Shown here piece by piece: positions 59,317-64,000 of a stretch of DNA of 64,000 nucleotides. How positions within the stretch are numbered: the first letter of the stretch is position 1; each line of letters opens with the position of its first letter. The position numbers and the translations under genes were made by a program. The notes beneath the pieces were generated by a model. That model worked only from the letters and a program-made list of their open reading frames with translations, was not told the origin of the DNA and made no database searches. The stretch comes from Flavobacteriaceae bacterium (GTDB taxonomy: Bacteria; Bacteroidota; Bacteroidia; Flavobacteriales; Weeksellaceae): positions 1 to 64,000 of the forward strand of contig JAUNUH010000007.1 of NCBI GenBank assembly GCA_030538275.1. Direction: 5' to 3'.

Positions 59317-59377
59317 TTCTTAATAATTTGTAGAATTAATATTCATTTTAATAAAAGTCAGATTCGGATATGAAGAA

Positions 59378-60064
59378 TTAGCTTTGAGGGTTTCTCATTG
59401 CTGACAACATTCCACCATAAACCTTGTTCAAATTGTTTACGTTTGATGTCAATTTATTCATTTCAGACATAAACTGCTCTGAACCAGATGCGGATTTCTG
59501 CATCTCGTCAATGAATTTCTTGTTTAAATCTACTTGCTTTCTTCCGTTTTCTAATTGTACTTGATACAATGCATTCAAAGATTCCATGTGATTGGCGGCC
59601 AAGGCCATTTGATCACCATATGCACGTGTTGCGGTAGAGGCATCAACTGCTGTATTGATGTCTTTTACTGCATGTGAAAAGTTGTCGATTCCGTCACGGA
59701 GTCTAGTCATCAAAGATGCATCGAGTTTGGCATCTGCCAACATTTTATCGAGTTTTGTAGAAAGTGAAGATTCGGCTTCTTGTACCGAAATTGCATTCTT
59801 TTTGGTTACTTTCACTGCAGAAGAACTGTCTGCTAATTCTGGATATGCTCTTTCCCAGTCATAATCACCTGCAGGCGGATCAAATGCGAAGATTACGAAG
59901 ATAATCGCTTCTGTGATAAGTCCGATTGCTAGTACTGTAGATCCATCAAGTGGTCCAATTGCCCAGTGATTAATTTTGAAAAGTGCACCAAGAATTACAA
60001 TAGCTGCTCCTAATGAGTAAACCATGTTAAGTATTACATCCTTTCTTTTTGCTTTTGCTGCCAT
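59378..60064 (-). CDS. gldL: Gliding motility / T9SS proton channel protein GldL
   Basis: 228 residues with two N-terminal helices (about 12-31 and 42-62) and a long cytoplasmic helical tail. Y16, K30 (in FKINHW) and E52 (in TEAIIF) keep the spacing of the Tyr, Lys and Glu that are functionally important in Flavobacterium GldL; the TM2 Glu is the proposed proton-path residue. Forms a pentamer around two GldM helices to power type IX secretion and gliding. Between gldK (85 bases) and gldM. Confidence 0.95.
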   Translation of the reverse strand: MAAKAKRKDVILNMVYSLGAAIVILGALFKINHWAIGPLDGSTVLAIGLITEAIIFVIFAFDPPAGDYDWERAYPELADSSSAVKVTKKNAISVQEAESSLSTKLDKMLADAKLDASLMTRLRDGIDNFSHAVKDINTAVDASTATRAYGDQMALAANHMESLNALYQVQLENGRKQVDLNKKFIDEMQKSASGSEQFMSEMNKLTSNVNNLNKVYGGMLSAMRNPQS

Positions 60065-60149
60065 AGTTGAATAAAAAATTAATTAATGATTTTTGATTAT
60101 TGTTTTTTTAATTATTTGTAGTAAGTATTTGTCGTTGACTAATTTCTAA

Positions 60150-61595
60150 TTATTGTCTTGTTCGCTTATATCGAACATCTGCACCTTCTGGAATCGTTTG
60201 TACGGTTCTGAATCCGATATAGCTTCTAGCAGAATCTTTGTGTTCCCAATCTCTGGAACCTACCATTAACATGAAGCCAACGTCTTTCCATGAACCGCCT
60301 TTTACCGTTTTCACAGCGATATCATCTCCAGCACCCAAATAGGGATTTAAGGTTCCTGTAAACTCGCCTGCGGCATTATTATAAGGTGATTGTGTCCATT
60401 CTGCAACGTTTCCAGACATATCATATAATCCGAAATCGTTCGGGAAGAAAGTTTTCACAGGAGCCGTGTACATAAAGCCAGGTTCCTTGTTTTTTGCACA
60501 GCAATCTTCGATATAGTCTCCTCTTCTAGGTTTGAAATTGGCTAAATAACATCCTCTACTATCTGCCAAGTAAGGCCCACCCCAAGGGTAAGGTGCATTT
60601 TCTTTACCTCCACGCGCTGCATATTCCCATTCAACCTCGGTGGGTAAGCGATATACAATTATATCTTCACGATTTTTGGCTTTAAGAGATAAGTTATAAT
60701 TTTTGTGTTTATTGGTTCTGAATGCTGCAAATCCTCTTGCTTGATCCCAAGAAACTCCAACTACTGGATAATCAAGATAGGCTTTATTCCAAAAGTAATC
60801 GTTATGCAATGGGTCATTGTAGGCATAGTTGAAATCGCGCACCCAAACTGTAGTATCTGGATAGATATTTACGGTGTCCACTTTTACGAAATCACTTCTC
60901 TTTGCATTCTCGTCAAAATGCGCACGCGCGGCTCTATTTTTATCAACTTCAGAAAAAACAAAGTTTAATTTTCTTACATCCAATAATCTTTCTCCATTGA
61001 ATCTGTCTTCTGGAGCATAGTACATATCCTCCATTACTTCTACATAATCGCGATCGGGATATTCGTATTTATCCCAAATTATATCTACATCCCAGTTGAG
61101 TTGTCTTTCTGCATCATAACCGCTTCTACCATCAGCCATTTCATTAATATATTGCTGATAAGCAGATTCTTGTCCGTTTACACTCATATTTTTGAATGCA
61201 AACTGCGCTATTCCATCTTGTCCAGGAGCTGAAGTTCCGTCATAACCCATTTCATAAGCGCGTTCTGCTAATCTTTGACGAACGATAGAATCCCTAACAT
61301 ACTCTACAAAGATATTGTATTCTGCATTGGTGATTTCTGTATCGTCTATATAAAACCCAGTTACAGAAACTGTTTTGGGCGTAGCATTCTGCTGTTGGGC
61401 AAAGTCATAATCGGTATTACCCATTACAAAAGAACCCGAAGGAACCGGAACCATACCAATTGGTCTGGTAGGCGAAAAACTTTTTGCCTGTTTGGCCGGA
61501 ACAATCATTCCTCTGTCATTTCCTCTCTTTTTTCCACTTCCACCGCAAGAAAAAAGCATAGAAGAAATTAGAAATACAACCAATATTTTTCTCAT
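60150..61595 (-). CDS. gldK: Gliding motility / T9SS ring lipoprotein GldK
   Basis: 481 residues from the ATG at 61595; a GTG two codons upstream is less likely. Lipobox LFSC at Cys17, then GGSGKKRG. The rest is a formylglycine-generating-enzyme-like (sulfatase-modifying factor) fold: VPVPSGSFVMGNTDYDF at the start, LPTEVEWEYAARGGKE, YDMSGNVAEWTQSPY, and GSRDWEHKDSARSYIGFRTV at the end. The GldK version is structural, not enzymatic, and makes the outer-membrane ring with GldN. An 18-base palindrome lies 51 bases upstream. Confidence 0.95.
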   Translation of the reverse strand: MRKILVVFLISSMLFSCGGSGKKRGNDRGMIVPAKQAKSFSPTRPIGMVPVPSGSFVMGNTDYDFAQQQNATPKTVSVTGFYIDDTEITNAEYNIFVEYVRDSIVRQRLAERAYEMGYDGTSAPGQDGIAQFAFKNMSVNGQESAYQQYINEMADGRSGYDAERQLNWDVDIIWDKYEYPDRDYVEVMEDMYYAPEDRFNGERLLDVRKLNFVFSEVDKNRAARAHFDENAKRSDFVKVDTVNIYPDTTVWVRDFNYAYNDPLHNDYFWNKAYLDYPVVGVSWDQARGFAAFRTNKHKNYNLSLKAKNREDIIVYRLPTEVEWEYAARGGKENAPYPWGGPYLADSRGCYLANFKPRRGDYIEDCCAKNKEPGFMYTAPVKTFFPNDFGLYDMSGNVAEWTQSPYNNAAGEFTGTLNPYLGAGDDIAVKTVKGGSWKDVGFMLMVGSRDWEHKDSARSYIGFRTVQTIPEGADVRYKRTRQ

Positions 61596-61645
61596 TATCA
61601 CTCTAAATTTTTCGAGTTTGTAAAACTATTACTTTTTAATTAATC

Positions 61646-61663
61646 ACCAAAATATATTTTGGT
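61646..61663. repeat. 18-base perfect palindrome upstream of gldK
   Basis: ACCAAAATATATTTTGGT, symmetric through all nine pairs, in the gap between the arginase-like gene and gldK. It overlaps a near-match to the -7 box (ATATTTTG) in the gldK direction. Could be an operator; chance occurrence in AT-rich DNA is not excluded. Confidence 0.45.
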
Positions 61664-61703
61664 CTGTTCAAATAACGTAACCTAGAAGACTTTAGTATAA
61701 CTT

Positions 61704-62801
61704 CTAATAAAATTTTTTATAAAAATTCAACCATTTTTCAGGAATTTCGCCATTCATCGCATCTGTATAGTCGGATTCATTGCAAGGAATACGCGAAATT
61801 CGGCCATCTATATGCGCTTCAATCCACCATCGATCAGATAATTTGGAATGAATAAAAACTATTTCCTCATCTCCAGATTGTACTCTATAGGTATCTACCT
61901 CGGTATCCAATTTCAAATTATTTCGAGCATCTATAAAATACCATAACATTTCTGCAAGCAAATTATTGTCCTCTAAACTTGCATTTACAAAATTAGAAAT
62001 ATGCATTACTTTCAAATCCGAGCTCATGCCAGCGTAGTTCATAAGTTTACAAATCTCTCGTTCATTTAATCCATTGCTGGTACAAATTACAGAGGATTTG
62101 AATGAGGAATACTGCATTACGTTCATATCTACAGACAACAATTGCAAATCACGAATCAGAGGCTCGGCTTTCTTGAAGTCTTCTTGAAATTTACCTAATC
62201 GCAAGTCCTCAAAATTCAATTGCTCCAATATATCATATTCTTCCTTGGCTACATAGGGCAATTGACTTCCTATACTTTTAAATTCTAATAGACGCTGATC
62301 TTCGTCCAAAATCATTTTTGTAATATGATTTTCTGCGTTCAATCCTTCAAAAGCTGCGTCAATATCTATTTTGATGTCAATGCTCCCTACTCTCAACAAA
62401 TCTTTTTGAATGGCCTTATACAGAATATAATGCAAAGCTTGCGTTCCGCCACATAACAATAATGTAGCCCCTTTAGAGTGAATTTTTCTGATTATTTGAT
62501 GTAAGGCAAAACAAGAATCCTCGAAAGTGGCACCTCGGTAAATGGTTCCTAAATCATAAATTTTCTTATACCAATTGCTATGAGATAGATGATATAAATG
62601 CCTTCTTACAGGATCCAGATCAAAATCTTCTTCTTCCAAATGGTTAAATTGCTGCAATTCGTTGGTTGCTATCAATACAATAGAATCCTCATCAATTTCT
62701 TCGTCTGCCTCGAATCTTATTTTCCCGCCAATTTGAAAGCGTGAGTAATTTTCCATTCTTAAATCGATGGATACCGGAACCAAAAACTCTGAAAAGTCCA
62801 T
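61704..62801 (-). CDS. Arginase-fold protein lacking metal-binding residues
   Basis: 365 residues. The layout matches ureohydrolases (arginase/formimidoylglutamase): LLLCGGTQALHYILY where GGxH is expected, SIDIKIDIDAAFEG where DAHxD is expected, LSVDMNVMQYSSF where SxDxDxxD is expected, and the downstream NGLNEREICKLMNYAG helix kept. The metal-ligand histidines are gone and one Asp is Asn, so no Mn cluster should form and the protein is probably not a hydrolase. N- and C-terminal extensions are present. Start and topA stop overlap (TAATG), and gldK follows, so it may be co-expressed with the gld genes. Function unknown. Confidence 0.75.
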   Translation of the reverse strand: MDFSEFLVPVSIDLRMENYSRFQIGGKIRFEADEEIDEDSIVLIATNELQQFNHLEEEDFDLDPVRRHLYHLSHSNWYKKIYDLGTIYRGATFEDSCFALHQIIRKIHSKGATLLLCGGTQALHYILYKAIQKDLLRVGSIDIKIDIDAAFEGLNAENHITKMILDEDQRLLEFKSIGSQLPYVAKEEYDILEQLNFEDLRLGKFQEDFKKAEPLIRDLQLLSVDMNVMQYSSFKSSVICTSNGLNEREICKLMNYAGMSSDLKVMHISNFVNASLEDNNLLAEMLWYFIDARNNLKLDTEVDTYRVQSGDEEIVFIHSKLSDRWWIEAHIDGRISRIPCNESDYTDAMNGEIPEKWLNFYKKFY

Positions 62802-64000
62802 TATTTTTTAGCTGTCTTTTTGGGCTGATTGGTTTTTGCCGTTGATTTCTTTTTAGTTGAAGTTGCAGGCTTTTTCGCCTTGGTTTCAATGATTTTCTGC
62901 GCTTCGGCTGCTGTCATTTTTGACACATCAGAATCCTTGGAAATCTCTACTTTTATTTTGCCTTGAATTACATTAAACCTTCCCCATCTTGCCTTTTCGA
63001 CGCGGATTCCTTCTTTGTCAAAAACCTTTACGACCTTTTCTTTTTCTTTTCTTTTCTTGTCTTCGATAAGTTCTTTGACATCGGCTTGAGTCAAATGGTC
63101 AAAATCATATTTTTTCCCAACGTTTATAAAGACGTCATTCCATTTGATAAAAGGCCCAAAACGACCTTTGCCTTTGGTAACGGGCGCATCCTCATATATT
63201 GCGATAGGTGCATCTGCTTTTTGGCGTTCTTGAATCAGCTCAACAGCTCTTTCCATGGTAACCTCATGCGGATCTTCTCCTTTTGCCAGAGAGATAAAAC
63301 TGTCTCCGAATCGTACATACGGACCATATCTTCCCACACTTACAGCTATTTCTTTCTCTTCAAATTCACCAAGAACCTTGGGTAGCTCAAACAGTTTCAT
63401 TGCCTCTTCAAATTCGATGGTAAGAATATTTTGGTTGGGATTGAGTCCTGCAAATCTTGGCTTTTCTTCATCATCGGCTTCACCAATTTGAATCATAGGT
63501 CCGTAGCGTCCAATTCGAGCATATACATTTTTACCTGATTTGGGATCTACTCCCAATATTCTTTCTCCCGTAGCACGTTCTGCATGTTCTTCTACTTCTT
63601 CTACATTTTTTCTAAAAGGAAAATAAAAATTCTCCAATACTTTATACCAATCTTTTTTACCTTCTGCTATTTCGTCAAAATCCTCTTCTACATTGGCGGT
63701 GAACTGATAATCCATTATGTTTTTGAAATAATCTACGAGGAAATCATTTACCACGATTCCTACATCTGTAGGTCTCAATTTTTTCTTATCAGCTCCAAAG
63801 GTTTCTACTTCTTTACGCTGCTCTACTTGGCCGTTTTTCAACTCTAGAACACGAATTTCTCGTTGTTCACCTGGCAAATTAATAATTTCTACGTACTCTC
63901 TACGCTGTATGGTAGAAATTGTAGGTGCATAGGTAGAAGGTCTTCCAATTCCTAATTCTTCTAATTTTTGCACCAGTGCTGCCTCTGTATATCGAGGGGC
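62801..64000 (-). CDS. topA: DNA topoisomerase I, C-terminal part (gene continues beyond the window)
   Basis: About 399 residues of the C-terminal portion; the frame stays open to the window edge, reading RYTEAALVQKLEELGIGRPSTYAPT there, a conserved type IA topoisomerase block. The active-site Tyr region (YxRTDS) lies outside the window. The C-terminus has tandem topoisomerase C-repeats (GVDPKSGKNVYARIGRYGPM, VSVGRYGPYVRFGD, KGKGRFGPFIKWNDVF) instead of zinc ribbons, and ends in a Lys/Ala/Thr-rich tail. The enzyme relaxes negative supercoils. Stop overlaps the next start by one base. Confidence 0.96.
   Translation of the reverse strand, partial: APRYTEAALVQKLEELGIGRPSTYAPTISTIQRREYVEIINLPGEQREIRVLELKNGQVEQRKEVETFGADKKKLRPTDVGIVVNDFLVDYFKNIMDYQFTANVEEDFDEIAEGKKDWYKVLENFYFPFRKNVEEVEEHAERATGERILGVDPKSGKNVYARIGRYGPMIQIGEADDEEKPRFAGLNPNQNILTIEFEEAMKLFELPKVLGEFEEKEIAVSVGRYGPYVRFGDSFISLAKGEDPHEVTMERAVELIQERQKADAPIAIYEDAPVTKGKGRFGPFIKWNDVFINVGKKYDFDHLTQADVKELIEDKKRKEKEKVVKVFDKEGIRVEKARWGRFNVIQGKIKVEISKDSDVSKMTAAEAQKIIETKAKKPATSTKKKSTAKTNQPKKTAKK

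Overview
The window reads as a chromosomal segment of an AT-rich member of Bacteroidota, class Flavobacteriia (family not resolved). The reasons are the gldK-gldL-gldM-gldN gliding/type IX secretion (T9SS) cluster, several secreted proteins ending in a T9SS type A sorting domain, many lipoproteins, near-absence of Shine-Dalgarno sites, and promoters matching the Bacteroidota TTTG-N19-TAnnTTTG pattern. No rRNA, tRNA, CRISPR array or insertion sequence was recognised.

Layout. 1-10 kb: secreted endonuclease I, tilS, a DsbD-like thiol:disulfide transporter, a DMT exporter, citrate synthase, enolase, and a membrane protein resembling GT-C glycosyltransferases whose frame breaks in a G8 tract. 10-29.6 kb: the ribosomal-protein superoperon on the minus strand, rpsL-rpsG-fusA-rpsJ-rplC...rplE-rpsN, then a 2 kb interruption, then rpsH-rplF...secY-infA-rpmJ-rpsM-rpsK-rpsD-rpoA-rplQ. 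Two genes too short for a usual ORF cut-off, rpmD and rpmJ, were located by hand. 29.7-37.7 kb: an Omp85-like outer membrane protein and a 2075-residue modular adhesin. 37.8-41.2 kb: a three-gene locus that I read as copper uptake (small CxxxC protein, OprC/NosA-like TonB receptor with a CxxxM motif, Met/His-rich lipoprotein). 41.3-53 kb: miaB, two tandem lipoproteins, then sigma-54 activator-lptE-unknown-secG, a secreted metalloprotease, and groES-groEL. 53-56.7 kb: DUF488, a SMUG2-like uracil-DNA glycosylase, an MFS permease and an FAD oxidoreductase. 56.8-64 kb: gldN, gldM, gldL, gldK, an arginase-fold protein lacking its metal ligands, and the 3' part of topA, all on the minus strand.

How parts fit: GldK/L/M/N build the T9SS motor and outer-membrane ring that would export the endonuclease, the adhesin and the metalloprotease encoded here. 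SecY and SecG deliver those cargoes, and the lipoproteins, to the periplasm. LptE and the Omp85-like protein serve outer-membrane assembly.

Most notable: (1) the S10-spc ribosomal operon is cut between rpsN and rpsH by a decayed T9SS cargo gene plus a lipoprotein, with a strong terminator after rpsN and a consensus promoter before rpsH; (2) the candidate copper-acquisition locus; (3) the poly-G contingency-like frameshift; (4) the dead arginase homologue next to gldK. All family assignments come from reading sequence motifs, with no database search.
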